From JBEEJZ01 sp046046915 (GTDB lineage: Bacteria; Pseudomonadota; Gammaproteobacteria; Burkholderiales; Burkholderiaceae_C): a stretch of 64,000 nucleotides of DNA. The stretch lies in NCBI GenBank assembly GCA_046046915.1, contig JBJOIT010000001.1, positions 1 to 64,000 on the forward strand. Reading direction: 5' to 3'. Below the pieces are notes generated by a model. That model was given only the letters and a program-made list of their open reading frames with translations. It had not been told where the DNA came from and ran no database searches. Of this stretch, positions 51,232 through 60,046 are shown one piece after another (the first letter of the stretch is position 1; each line of letters begins with the position of its first letter). Position numbers and translations under genes: made by a program.

Positions 51232-52287
51232 ATGCACATCGGTCAACATCAATTGCCAAACGTCCTGTTTGTCGCCCCCATGGCGGGGGTGACGGATCGT
51301 CCGTTCCGACAGTTGTGTCGCAAGCTCGGCGCGGGCTATGCCGTCAGCGAGATGGTCACGTCCCGGCGCGACCTGTGGAACAGCCTCAAGACATCCCGGC
51401 GGGCGAACCACGAAGGCGAGCCAGGTCCGATTGCGGTACAGATTGCCGGTACCGATGCGGCCATGATGGCTGATGCTGCGGCTTACAACATCGACCGGGG
51501 TGCGCAGATCATCGACATCAATATGGGCTGCCCGGCCAAAAAAGTGTGCAACAAGTGGGCGGGTTCGGCTTTGATGCAGGATGAGCCGCTGGCGCTGTCC
51601 ATTGTTGAGGCGGTGGTCAAAGCCTGTGAACCGCACCGGGTGCCCGTCACCCTCAAGATGCGCACGGGGTGGTGCCAGACCCATAAGAATGCTGAAGTCA
51701 TAGCCCGTGCCGCAGAGCAGGCCGGTGTGCAGATGATCACGGTCCATGGTCGCACCCGGGAGCAAGGCTACGCCGGCCACGCCGAGTACGACACGGTCGC
51801 TGCTGTCAAGGCAGCGGTGCGAGTGCCAGTGGTGGCCAACGGCGACATCAATACACCCGAAAAAGCCCGCGATGTGCTGGCCGCCACCGGTGCCGATGCC
51901 ATCATGATGGGCCGGGTTGCTCAGGGGCGCCCCTGGATTTTTCGCGAGATCGCCCACTTTTTGGCGACAGGCGTGCATTTGGCGCCACCGCTGGTGGCCG
52001 AAGTGCGCAGCCTTTTGCTGGAGCATCTGCGCGATCACTACTCGCTCTATGGCGAGTTTTTGGGGGTGCGCACGGCGCGTAAGCACATCGGTTGGTATGT
52101 GAAGCACCTGCCTGAAGGCGAGGCCTTCCGGGCCCGAATGAATATGTTGGAGGACACCGAGTCGCAAGCGGCGGCGGTGGCCGATTTTTTTGACATGTTG
52201 GCACAGCGTTCTGACCGCTTGCCTGACACGCGCTTGTTGGCCCTTGAAACTGGCCTCAGCGAGTTGACTTTGGAGACCCGTGCATGA
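51232..52287 (+). CDS. dusB: tRNA-dihydrouridine synthase DusB
   Basis: DusB is an FMN enzyme that reduces uridine to dihydrouridine in the tRNA D-loop. The 351-residue product has the FMN-barrel start VLFVAPMAGVTDRPFRQL, the catalytic Cys region INMGCPAKKVCNKWAGSALM, VTLKMRTGW, ITVHGRTREQGY and the phosphate site ANGDINTPEKA with MMGRVAQGRPWIF. The ATG start is at 51232. Its stop overlaps fis as ATGA, the same dusB-fis operon as in E. coli. Confidence 0.97.
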   Translation: MHIGQHQLPNVLFVAPMAGVTDRPFRQLCRKLGAGYAVSEMVTSRRDLWNSLKTSRRANHEGEPGPIAVQIAGTDAAMMADAAAYNIDRGAQIIDINMGCPAKKVCNKWAGSALMQDEPLALSIVEAVVKACEPHRVPVTLKMRTGWCQTHKNAEVIARAAEQAGVQMITVHGRTREQGYAGHAEYDTVAAVKAAVRVPVVANGDINTPEKARDVLAATGADAIMMGRVAQGRPWIFREIAHFLATGVHLAPPLVAEVRSLLLEHLRDHYSLYGEFLGVRTARKHIGWYVKHLPEGEAFRARMNMLEDTESQAAAVADFFDMLAQRSDRLPDTRLLALETGLSELTLETRA

Positions 52288-52523
52288 GTCATGAGCACAT
52301 CGAGGCATGCGTGCGTGCCAACCTGGAAGAGTATTTTCAGGCCCTGCAGGGCACCGAGCCCAATGGCATGTACGACATGCTCGTGGCAGTGGTCGAGCGG
52401 CCGCTGCTGGAAGTCGTCATGCAACAGGCCGAACACAACCAGTCCCGCGCCGCGCAATGGCTGGGGCTGAACCGCAACACTCTACGCAAAAAGCTCCTTG
52501 AGCATCAATTGGTCAGTAAATAA
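52284..52523 (+). CDS. fis: DNA-binding protein Fis
   Basis: A 79-residue nucleoid protein, shorter than the 98 residues of E. coli Fis because the N-terminal hairpin is reduced. The C-terminal helix-turn-helix is QQAEHNQSRAAQWLGLNRNTL with basic end RKKLLEH. Fis bends DNA and activates rRNA and other growth-phase genes. It is co-translated with dusB. purH follows 19 bases later. Confidence 0.95.
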   Translation: MSHEHIEACVRANLEEYFQALQGTEPNGMYDMLVAVVERPLLEVVMQQAEHNQSRAAQWLGLNRNTLRKKLLEHQLVSK

Positions 52524-52542
52524 GGCAACTTCAAGAGAACCC

Positions 52543-54141
52543 ATGAAAGCACTTCTTTCCGTCTCCGATAAAACCGGCATCGTCGAATTCGCGCAGGCCC
52601 TGCATGGCCTGGGCGTCCAGCTCATTTCCACTGGCGGCACTGCCAAACTGCTGGCCGACCAGGGCCTGCCCGTGTCCGAGGTGGCAGAGCTGACCGGTTT
52701 TCCAGAAATGCTGGATGGCCGCGTCAAGACCCTGCACCCCAAGGTCCACGGTGGCCTGCTGGCGCGCCGGGAAGTGCCTGAACACATGGCCGCGCTCAAA
52801 CAGCACGGCATCGACACCATCGACCTGTTGGTGGTCAACCTCTACCCGTTTGAGGCGACGGTGGCCAAAGCCGGCTGCACCTTGGAAGATGCCATCGAGA
52901 ACATTGATATTGGTGGCCCTGCCATGGTGCGCAGTGCGGCCAAGAACTGGAAAGACGTGGGCGTTTTGACCGATGCGTCTCAATACGGTCAGGTGCTGTC
53001 CGAACTGCGCGCCGGCGGCAAGTTGACGGACAAGACCCGTTTTGCGCTGTCGGTGGCAGCGTTTAACCGCATCAGTCAATATGACGGCGCGATCAGCGAC
53101 TATCTCAGCGCAGTACAAGTGGGTGATGATGTGCCTGCCGGCCACGCGACACCCGCACTGGACCTCTTTCCAGGGCAAAGCAATGGCCGGTTTGTGAAGG
53201 TGCAAGACCTGCGCTATGGCGAGAACTCGCATCAGCAAGCTGCCTTGTACAGGGACCTGTATCCAGCGCCCGGCTCTTTAGTGACGGCCAAACAATTGCA
53301 GGGCAAGGAGCTGTCCTACAACAACATTGCCGATGCTGACGCCGCCTGGGAGTGTGTCAAGAGCTTCAACACCCCTGCCTGTGTGATCGTCAAGCATGCC
53401 AATCCCTGTGGCGTGGCCGTGGGCGCTCATGCACTTGAGGCCTACAGCAAGGCCTTTCAGACCGACCCCACCTCGGCTTTTGGCGGCATCATTGCCCTGA
53501 ACACCGAGCTGGATGCGGCTGCTGCGCAGCAAATCTCCAAGCAGTTTGTGGAAGTCCTGATGGCGCCCAGCTTCACGCCTGAGGCGCTGGAAGTTTTCAA
53601 AACCAAGGTCAATGTGCGCATCCTGCAAATTGACTTGCCCAAAGGCGGCGACTCCGCCTGGTCTCAGGGGCGCAACGCCATGGATATGAAGCGCATTGGC
53701 TCGGGCATTCTTCTGCAAACCGCAGACAACCACGAGTTGAGCCTGGCCGACCTGAAGGTCGTCACCGCCAAGCAGCCCACAGCGCAAGAGCTGAACGACC
53801 TGCTGTTTGCCTGGAATGTGGCCAAGTACGTCAAGTCAAACGCCATCGTGTTTTGCAAGGACGGCATGACCATGGGCGTGGGCGCGGGTCAGATGAGCCG
53901 ACTGGACTCGGCACGTATTGCCAGCATCAAGGCCCAGCATGCCAATTTGTCTTTGGCGGGCACAGTGGTAGCGAGCGACGCCTTCTTCCCATTTCGCGAT
54001 GGGCTGGATGTGGTGGTCGATGCGGGAGCCACCTGCGTGATTCAGCCAGGTGGCAGCATGCGTGACGACGAAGTGATTGCTGCCGCCAACGAGCGCGGGG
54101 TGGCCATGGTGTTTAGTGGCGTGCGCCACTTCCGCCACTGA
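52543..54141 (+). CDS. purH: Bifunctional AICAR formyltransferase/IMP cyclohydrolase PurH
   Basis: PurH carries out the last two steps of purine synthesis to IMP. The 532-residue product has an N-terminal IMP-cyclohydrolase domain (MKALLSVSDKTGIVEFAQAL, ELLAD-type region, FPEMLDGRVKTLHPKVHGG) and a C-terminal transformylase domain with VKHANPCGVAVG, SAFGGIIALN and the ending DGLDVVVDAGATCVIQPGG. I chose ATG 52543; the frame is open to 52498 inside fis. It converges on a glycine-zipper protein gene. Confidence 0.97.
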   Translation: MKALLSVSDKTGIVEFAQALHGLGVQLISTGGTAKLLADQGLPVSEVAELTGFPEMLDGRVKTLHPKVHGGLLARREVPEHMAALKQHGIDTIDLLVVNLYPFEATVAKAGCTLEDAIENIDIGGPAMVRSAAKNWKDVGVLTDASQYGQVLSELRAGGKLTDKTRFALSVAAFNRISQYDGAISDYLSAVQVGDDVPAGHATPALDLFPGQSNGRFVKVQDLRYGENSHQQAALYRDLYPAPGSLVTAKQLQGKELSYNNIADADAAWECVKSFNTPACVIVKHANPCGVAVGAHALEAYSKAFQTDPTSAFGGIIALNTELDAAAAQQISKQFVEVLMAPSFTPEALEVFKTKVNVRILQIDLPKGGDSAWSQGRNAMDMKRIGSGILLQTADNHELSLADLKVVTAKQPTAQELNDLLFAWNVAKYVKSNAIVFCKDGMTMGVGAGQMSRLDSARIASIKAQHANLSLAGTVVASDAFFPFRDGLDVVVDAGATCVIQPGGSMRDDEVIAAANERGVAMVFSGVRHFRH

Positions 54142-54170
54142 CAATAGTGACTGTCTCCAGCCGGGGAGAT

Positions 54171-54860
54171 TTAGTACCGGCGGCCGTTGATGATCTGCCA
54201 CTCCATGTTGATGCCCGCTGCTGGGCGAGCGCCTCGGTCATGGTGGTGGCGGGGGTACAGGGTTCGTGGGTAATAGTTATCTGAAACGATCACCACAGGT
54301 TGACTGACCCATTGGGGTTGTGCCTGGACCTGAACGATGGGTTGTACCGCCGGCGCTGTCGCATAAGTACTCACTACAGCATCGTCGGGCTGCACTGAGC
54401 TGATGGGCGTGATTTGCAGCTTGACGTATGGTCCCGGGTCATTAGACATTTGAACGGTGTATTGCTTGCCTGCGTATTCGTAAACCACGTTGTAGTGCAT
54501 GGTGCGGTTTTCATAAAACGTCTGGGTGCTGCAGGTTTGCACGTTCTGGGTTTGGGGCTGTCCTGGCCCTTCCACCTTGTCGCCCAAGATAGCGCCGCCG
54601 ACCAAACCGATCATGGTGGCGATCGCTCGACCGCCGCCATCCCCCACCGCATTTCCGATGGCTCCGCCCGCGATCGCCCCCATGGCGGCGCCGGCACCGG
54701 ATTTACTGCCTGCGCTGGTCACCTGCTGGTTGGTGCACACTTGACGAGGCATGGCGACTTGCTGAATCACGGGGGTGGACGAAATCACGCGCCCCATTTC
54801 CTGGGCCAGGCTGAGGCCGGCACACATGGCCAGCATCATGGGCAAAACGATCTTTTTCAT
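54171..54860 (-). CDS. Exported glycine-zipper (Rick_17kDa/2TM) protein
   Basis: A 229-residue protein with a signal peptide (KKIVLPMMLAMCAGLSLA) and a glycine-zipper segment AAMGAIAGGAIGNAVGDGGG followed by IGLVGGAILGDKVEG. It ends in Gln/Pro/Val-rich and His/Tyr-rich stretches. Glycine-zipper 2TM proteins sit in the outer membrane or envelope and often respond to stress; the exact role is unknown. It converges on purH and is divergent from the sensor kinase gene, with 166 bases between starts. Confidence 0.85.
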   Translation of the reverse strand: MKKIVLPMMLAMCAGLSLAQEMGRVISSTPVIQQVAMPRQVCTNQQVTSAGSKSGAGAAMGAIAGGAIGNAVGDGGGRAIATMIGLVGGAILGDKVEGPGQPQTQNVQTCSTQTFYENRTMHYNVVYEYAGKQYTVQMSNDPGPYVKLQITPISSVQPDDAVVSTYATAPAVQPIVQVQAQPQWVSQPVVIVSDNYYPRTLYPRHHHDRGARPAAGINMEWQIINGRRY

Positions 54861-55026
54861 GGCAGTCCTTGGTAAAACGATCTTGCAGCAAGTTTAAGTG
54901 TCGTCACGCCAGCGGCGATGCCCGATGGGTGAAGCAGAGGTGGTGGCTTGGTAACAAAACGTGCTCACTGGGCAAGGTGGTGGTGCTTTCAGTGAACTAC
55001 CATCGGGTACTCCCAAGTTTGTTGAC

Positions 55027-57003
55027 ATGAGCCTAACTGCATTTTTTGGACCTGCATTGCATCGCCCGGTGTCTGCGCTCGTCGCTTTCGCGGCCACTGC
55101 CTTGCGCTCCTGGCTTGTGCAGCTCTGTTTTTTGGTCCTGCTGGCTCCCATCCAAACTTGGGCACAAGACCTGATCTTCGAGAGGGCATGGCTGGATGAT
55201 CCTCAAGCCGTGCTGTCCTTGGAAGAGGTACAAAAACGTGAATTCAGTCCCTATCAGGGCCTGCTGAGCAAGGGCTACGGCAGTTCGGCTATCTGGCTGC
55301 GCTTGCGCATAGACCCCGCCCGAAACGTGGCCGCGGGTCAGTTGAAGAGTGAGATGGACAAAAATCTGTCGCAAACCGTGGTGCTGCGATTGCGTCCGCC
55401 GCTGTTGGACGACGTGGCGCTGTTCGATCCCTTGTCGCCGCGTACGGAACCCCGTGTCACGGGCGACCATCATCCCCTCTCCGCGGATGAGTATCCATCC
55501 CTGGACTTTGGTTTTGTGGTTCCTTTGGGCGATGAGCCTCGGGACCTCTGGTTGCGACTTCAGTCCACGAGTACCCGATTGCTGGACGTGGAGGCGCTGA
55601 CCTTGGCGCAGGCACGCCAGGCAGACACCAGACAGCACATGCTCTATGGCATCTACATGGGCGTGGTTATTTTGTTCGTTGGCTGGGCGCTGGTCAATTT
55701 GCTGATCGCCCCTGAAAAGCTCTTGGCCGTCTTTTTTGTCAAGCAGCTGTTTGCCGTTTTGTTTGCCTTGGTACTGCTCGGCTATTTGCGATTTTTGAAT
55801 CAAGACTGGCTCGCGCCCAAACTGCTGGACACCTTGTCTAATCTGATCATCGTGACCTTTGTGCCCTTGTCGGTCTACTTTGATTACTTGCTGTTGCGCG
55901 AGTACGAGCCGCCCCGTTGGACCCTGCGGGTTTTGCAGGGGGCCGTGTTTCTGTTTCCCGTCGATGTGCTCTTGGTCCTGTCCGGACACACCATGCAGGC
56001 ACTGCGCATACAAATGGCGTTGGTCGTTGCGTTGCCGGTCTTTGGGCTGATCACGGCGTCCCTGGCCACCTATCCGAAGGTGTCGGACCCGGCATCGTCG
56101 CACCGCCTGCCCAAGCCCATGCTGGTGGGGGCCTACAGCCTGATTTTGCTGGCGCTCTTGTGCTCATCATTGCCCTCTTTGGGGTGGGTGCAAGCCACAG
56201 AGTCGGCGCTGCTGACCACCCTGGTTTACGGCGTGTTGTCCGGTGTGGTGATGGTGGGTTTGCTGCAGCTACGCAGTCGCCGTTTGGCGCAGGGTCATGC
56301 GAGCTTGCAAACTGAGTTGGCGCTGGTGGAGCGTCAGGCGATGCACGAACGCGACCGCGTACAGGATCAACAAAAAATGATGTCCATGTTGGGCCATGAG
56401 CTGAAGACCCCATTGGCGGTGGTCAGTATGCTGGTGACCACGCCTGAGGCCCTGACACCTCAAAAAATTTCCCTCATCAGGAACTCGGTGGGTGATATGA
56501 ACAACGTCATTGAGCGCACGACGCTGTCGGGTGCGCTGGAAGGCAAGCGTCTGTCCGCACACCATGCGGCCTGCGATGCGGCAACGGAAATTGAGCGTCT
56601 GTGCAAGCAGCATCCACAGGTGGGCCGTTTGCAGTTGCAACTGGAGGCGCACGAGTCCATGGAGTCTGATGTGCACTTGCTGCGTCTGGTGCTTGGCAAC
56701 CTGATTGACAACGCCTGTCGCCACAGCGCCCCAGACAGCGCGGTGACGGTTTCCCTGAGCTCTCAAATGCGTGGCGAATTGCCCGGCGTACAGATCATGG
56801 TCAGCAACCTGCCTGGGCGCAGTGGGTGGCCAGACCCAGAACGCATCTTTCAAAAGTTTTACCGCCATGACCATGCGCGGCACCAGACGGGTGCTGGCCT
56901 GGGCATGTATGTTTCCCGTGGCCTCGCCCACTTGCTTGATGGCCAGCTGGACTACCGTCCTAGTCCCAGTCATATTCGCTTCGCACTATGGTTGCCTCTT
57001 TGA
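55027..57003 (+). CDS. 7TMR-DISM-type sensor histidine kinase
   Basis: A 658-residue kinase. A signal-like N-terminus (LVQLCFLVLLAPIQTWA) precedes an extracytoplasmic 7TMR-DISMED2-like beta domain (about residues 35-190), then about seven membrane segments (about 200-410). The kinase core has HisKA SMLGHELKTPLAVVSML, N-box LVLGNLIDNACRHS and G-box TGAGLGMYVSRGLAHLL. I chose ATG 55027; GTG 54961 would add 22 residues. It overlaps the receiver gene by 16 bases. The extracellular ligand is unknown. Confidence 0.9.
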   Translation: MSLTAFFGPALHRPVSALVAFAATALRSWLVQLCFLVLLAPIQTWAQDLIFERAWLDDPQAVLSLEEVQKREFSPYQGLLSKGYGSSAIWLRLRIDPARNVAAGQLKSEMDKNLSQTVVLRLRPPLLDDVALFDPLSPRTEPRVTGDHHPLSADEYPSLDFGFVVPLGDEPRDLWLRLQSTSTRLLDVEALTLAQARQADTRQHMLYGIYMGVVILFVGWALVNLLIAPEKLLAVFFVKQLFAVLFALVLLGYLRFLNQDWLAPKLLDTLSNLIIVTFVPLSVYFDYLLLREYEPPRWTLRVLQGAVFLFPVDVLLVLSGHTMQALRIQMALVVALPVFGLITASLATYPKVSDPASSHRLPKPMLVGAYSLILLALLCSSLPSLGWVQATESALLTTLVYGVLSGVVMVGLLQLRSRRLAQGHASLQTELALVERQAMHERDRVQDQQKMMSMLGHELKTPLAVVSMLVTTPEALTPQKISLIRNSVGDMNNVIERTTLSGALEGKRLSAHHAACDAATEIERLCKQHPQVGRLQLQLEAHESMESDVHLLRLVLGNLIDNACRHSAPDSAVTVSLSSQMRGELPGVQIMVSNLPGRSGWPDPERIFQKFYRHDHARHQTGAGLGMYVSRGLAHLLDGQLDYRPSPSHIRFALWLPL

Positions 57004-57365
57004 ACATTCTGGTGGTCGAGGACCACGACATCCTGCGAGAAGCCACAGTAGAAACGCTACGTCAGCAAGGTCACCGGGTGACCGGAATCGATTGCGCCGA
57101 GGCGCTGGATGCCGAATTCAGCGGTGTCTTGTTTGATGTTTATGTCATCGATCTGCGCTTGCCGGGTGAGGATGGCATCAGCCTGACCCGCCGACTCAGG
57201 CTCCGCCAGCCCGGTGCTGGCATTATCTTGGCCACGGCCCGGGTTTTGCCGCAAGACCGTGAGGCTGGCCTGGTCAGTGGCGCTGATATTTACTTGCCCA
57301 AGCCGCTCTTGCCAGAAGACTTGCTGGCGGCAGTTGCCGCCTTGGGCGCTGGCAAGGCAGATTAA
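56988..57365 (+). CDS. Stand-alone receiver-domain response regulator
   Basis: A 125-residue CheY-like protein with acidic pair and start ILVVEDHDILREATVETL, phospho-acceptor Asp in YVIDLRLPGEDG, Thr/Ala in ATARVLP and the Lys in YLPKPLLPEDLL. No output domain follows; the frame ends at TAA 57363-57365. It overlaps the kinase gene upstream, so the two are a cognate pair. Its action must be by protein contact or phosphotransfer. Its stop overlaps that of hemL on the other strand. Confidence 0.93.
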   Translation: MVASLNILVVEDHDILREATVETLRQQGHRVTGIDCAEALDAEFSGVLFDVYVIDLRLPGEDGISLTRRLRLRQPGAGIILATARVLPQDREAGLVSGADIYLPKPLLPEDLLAAVAALGAGKAD

Positions 57366-58690
57366 GCAGCAGCGCCATCCGCGCGACTCATCTCGCTGAA
57401 GATGTCGCTGGCCGCAGCCACAGTGGCGGCAATGTCTTCGTCGGAGTGGGCCGCGCTGACAAAGCCCGCTTCGTAAAGGGCCGGGGCAATGTAAACGCCG
57501 CGGTCCAGCAGGCCATGAAAGAGCTGGTTGAACTTGGCGCTGTTGGTCGTCATGACCTTGGCGTAGTTCTGTGGCAGGGCGTCAAACAGGAAGAACCCAA
57601 ACATGCCCCCCTCGCTATCGACACAGAAAGGCAGGCCTTGCTGGGCTGCGGCAGCTTTCAGGCCGCTGGTCAGTGCCTGGGTCTTGCGGGCCAGTGTTGC
57701 GTAGAAACCGGGCTTCTGAATTTCTCGCAAGGTGGCTAAACCACAGGCCGTCGCGATGGGGTTGCCGCTCAAGGTGCCAGCCTGGTACACCGGGCCCAGG
57801 GGCGCCATCAGCTCCATCACGGCGCGCTTGGCGCCAAAGGCTGCCAGCGGCATGCCACCACCAATAACCTTGCCCATCACCGTCATATCCGGCTCAAAGC
57901 CTGGAATTTCGCGGGCATAGACGCTTTGCGCACCACCCAAGGCGACCCTGAAGCCAGTCATCACCTCGTCGAACACCAGTAAGGCGCCATATTGCGTGCA
58001 CAGCTCACGGGCGCGCTTGACGAAAGGTACCGACGCCCGAACGAAATTCATGTTGCCGGCAATCGGTTCGATCATCAGGCAAGCTAAGTCCTTGCCGTGC
58101 AGGGCAAACGCCGCCTCCAGTTGTTCGAGGTTGTTGTACTCCAGCACCAGTGTGTGTTGCACTACCTCGGGCGGAACACCTGCGCTGGTGGCATTGCCAA
58201 AGGTGGCCAGGCCAGAACCTGCCTTGACCAGCAATGCATCAGCGTGGCCGTGGTAGCAGCCCTCAAATTTGATCAGCTTGCTTCGACCTGTGGCGCCGCG
58301 GGCCAGTCGAATGGCGCTCATGGCCGCCTCCGTCCCGGAACTGACCAGGCGCACCATGTCCATGGAGGGCACCAAGCGCAGGATTTCTTCAGCCAATTCG
58401 ACTTCGCGTTCCGTCGGGGCGCCAAATGAAAAGCCGTCAAGGGCGGCTTTTTGAACCGCCTCCAGTACGGCGGGATGGCCGTGACCCAAAATCATGGGCC
58501 CCCAGGAGCCGATGTAGTCGATGTAGCGCTGATCGTTCGCATCCCAAAAGTAGGCGCCCTGAGCGCGCTTCACGAATCGGGGTGTGCCCCCTACTGCTTT
58601 GAAGGCGCGCACAGGCGAGTTCACGCCGCCAGGGATCACGCGCTGCGCGCGTTCGAACAGGGCCAAGTTTTGATCAGTGCTGGGTTTCAT
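57362..58690 (-). CDS. hemL: Glutamate-1-semialdehyde 2,1-aminomutase HemL
   Basis: HemL converts glutamate-1-semialdehyde to 5-aminolevulinate, the start of heme synthesis by the C5 pathway. The 442-residue PLP enzyme begins near ALFERAQRVIPGGVNSPVRAF and has the pyruvate-like region SGTEAAMSAIRLARGATGR, FDEVMTGFRVALGGAQ and the PLP-lysine stretch MGKVIGGGMPLAAFG. I chose ATG 58690 (MKPSTDQNL). It overlaps the thiD stop by 17 bases, so the two are probably co-transcribed. Confidence 0.96.
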   Translation of the reverse strand: MKPSTDQNLALFERAQRVIPGGVNSPVRAFKAVGGTPRFVKRAQGAYFWDANDQRYIDYIGSWGPMILGHGHPAVLEAVQKAALDGFSFGAPTEREVELAEEILRLVPSMDMVRLVSSGTEAAMSAIRLARGATGRSKLIKFEGCYHGHADALLVKAGSGLATFGNATSAGVPPEVVQHTLVLEYNNLEQLEAAFALHGKDLACLMIEPIAGNMNFVRASVPFVKRARELCTQYGALLVFDEVMTGFRVALGGAQSVYAREIPGFEPDMTVMGKVIGGGMPLAAFGAKRAVMELMAPLGPVYQAGTLSGNPIATACGLATLREIQKPGFYATLARKTQALTSGLKAAAAQQGLPFCVDSEGGMFGFFLFDALPQNYAKVMTTNSAKFNQLFHGLLDRGVYIAPALYEAGFVSAAHSDEDIAATVAAASDIFSEMSRADGAAA

Positions 58691-59603
58691 GGGGAGGCAT
58701 TTCGAAATAATCAGGTGTGGAGGCTGCACTTTGTACACCGTCTTCGTCTTCGTCGTCGGGCTGAGCCCAGAACAGGCGATCCGGGATCACATGACCCATT
58801 CCTGGTCTGAAGCCACCGTCCAGACAGTGGTCCAGATACGTCAGGGCTTCTTTCACAGCATCGGCGAGCTCCGTGCCGCTGGCCAGCATGGCCGACAGCG
58901 CCCCGGACAGGGTGTCGCCCGCACCGCTGAATACCGCCTCGAAGCGCTCAAAACGCTCGCTGCACAACACGGTTTGGGGGGTCGCCAGCACGTTGTCGAT
59001 GTGCTGCTCGGGCAGGGCCATGCCGGTGACCAGGGTGTAGGCCACGCCATGTTCGCTGGCGGCACGCGCAATGTCACGGGCGCTGGGCGCCTTTTCGCCG
59101 GTCCAGTCGGGCAATAGCCAGCGCCATAGCGTCCCTTGGTTGCCCACAAGCACAGACGTCTGTGGCAGCAGCAGCTCTTGAAACGCGTCCAGATACATGT
59201 CGATCTGGCTTTCGTCCCACCAGGACAGGTCAGGCATGTAGGCCACCAGCGGCACATCGGCGTAGTCGGACGCGATCTCGGCAATCGTGCTGATGTTGTC
59301 TGGCGTGCCTACAAAGCCCACCTTGATGACCTGCACCGGAACGTCTTCCAAGATGGCGCGGGCCTGCTCGCCAACCGCGTCTTCATCGAACGCAAAATGG
59401 TCAAAAATTTCGCCAGTATCCCGAGCGTAGGCGCCTGTGACCACGGGCAAGGCGTGGGCCCCTACCGAGGCGATGGCGCTGATGTCGGCTGCCAAGCCAC
59501 CAGCGCCGCTTGGGTCGCTGGCGTTGAAGACCAGCACGCAAGCCGGCTGGGCCTCATCCTGCCCATCGGGCAAGTGGTCTGTCGGGTCGGCGGTCATGGG
59601 CAT
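58674..59603 (-). CDS. thiD: Hydroxymethylpyrimidine/phosphomethylpyrimidine kinase ThiD
   Basis: ThiD phosphorylates HMP and HMP-P in thiamine synthesis. The 309-residue ribokinase-fold protein has ASDPSGAGGLAADISAIASVGA near the N-terminus (ASDPSGAGGLAADI), a nucleotide-site VLVGNQGTLWRWL and the catalytic region FSGAGDTLSGALSAML with the Asp base. The C-terminus has an acidic tail (PDDEDEDG) that is longer than usual. The acidic and Trp-rich substitutions near 130-150 are atypical, so a related pyridoxal/HMP kinase role is possible. It is divergent from the rubredoxin gene. Confidence 0.85.
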   Translation of the reverse strand: MPMTADPTDHLPDGQDEAQPACVLVFNASDPSGAGGLAADISAIASVGAHALPVVTGAYARDTGEIFDHFAFDEDAVGEQARAILEDVPVQVIKVGFVGTPDNISTIAEIASDYADVPLVAYMPDLSWWDESQIDMYLDAFQELLLPQTSVLVGNQGTLWRWLLPDWTGEKAPSARDIARAASEHGVAYTLVTGMALPEQHIDNVLATPQTVLCSERFERFEAVFSGAGDTLSGALSAMLASGTELADAVKEALTYLDHCLDGGFRPGMGHVIPDRLFWAQPDDEDEDGVQSAASTPDYFEMPPHETQH

Positions 59604-59749
59604 AGTGGCTCGGGGTTGGGGGCTGACGGCGGGCCGGACAAGGCGTTAAGGCGCTGCGGGCAAAATAGACCTTGTTTATCGCGCTGCAGGCCTGAGTGCC
59701 TGGGACGTGGTCGATACAATAAATTCATTCTATTCGAGGCCTTAAAGCT

Positions 59750-59923
59750 GTGAGCGAAACAAAAACTTGGATGTGTCTGATCTGCGGCTGGATATACGAC
59801 GAAGAGGCTGGCGCGCCTGATCACGGCATTGCCCCTGGCACCCTGTGGGCTGACGTGCCCATGAACTGGACCTGCCCCGAGTGCGGCGCCCGCAAGGAAG
59901 ACTTTGAAATGGTTCAGATCTGA
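59750..59923 (+). CDS. Rubredoxin
   Basis: A 57-residue iron-sulfur electron carrier with four Cys ligands in two pairs, WMCLICGWIYDEEAG and NWTCPECGARKEDFE, plus the conserved aromatic and Pro residues. It starts at GTG 59750. It is divergent from thiD, a common Comamonadaceae neighbour, and its acceptor is unknown. Confidence 0.95.
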   Translation: MSETKTWMCLICGWIYDEEAGAPDHGIAPGTLWADVPMNWTCPECGARKEDFEMVQI

Positions 59924-60046
59924 CGCTGGCCATTTGAATCTTGGCATGGTGTGTCGGGTTGTCGGTCTGGTCCGATCTTCTTCGACATCTGCTGAGTCTT
60001 TCTTGACGGATGTCAGGCACGCCCCAAGGGCGCATCGCCTGTCCGA

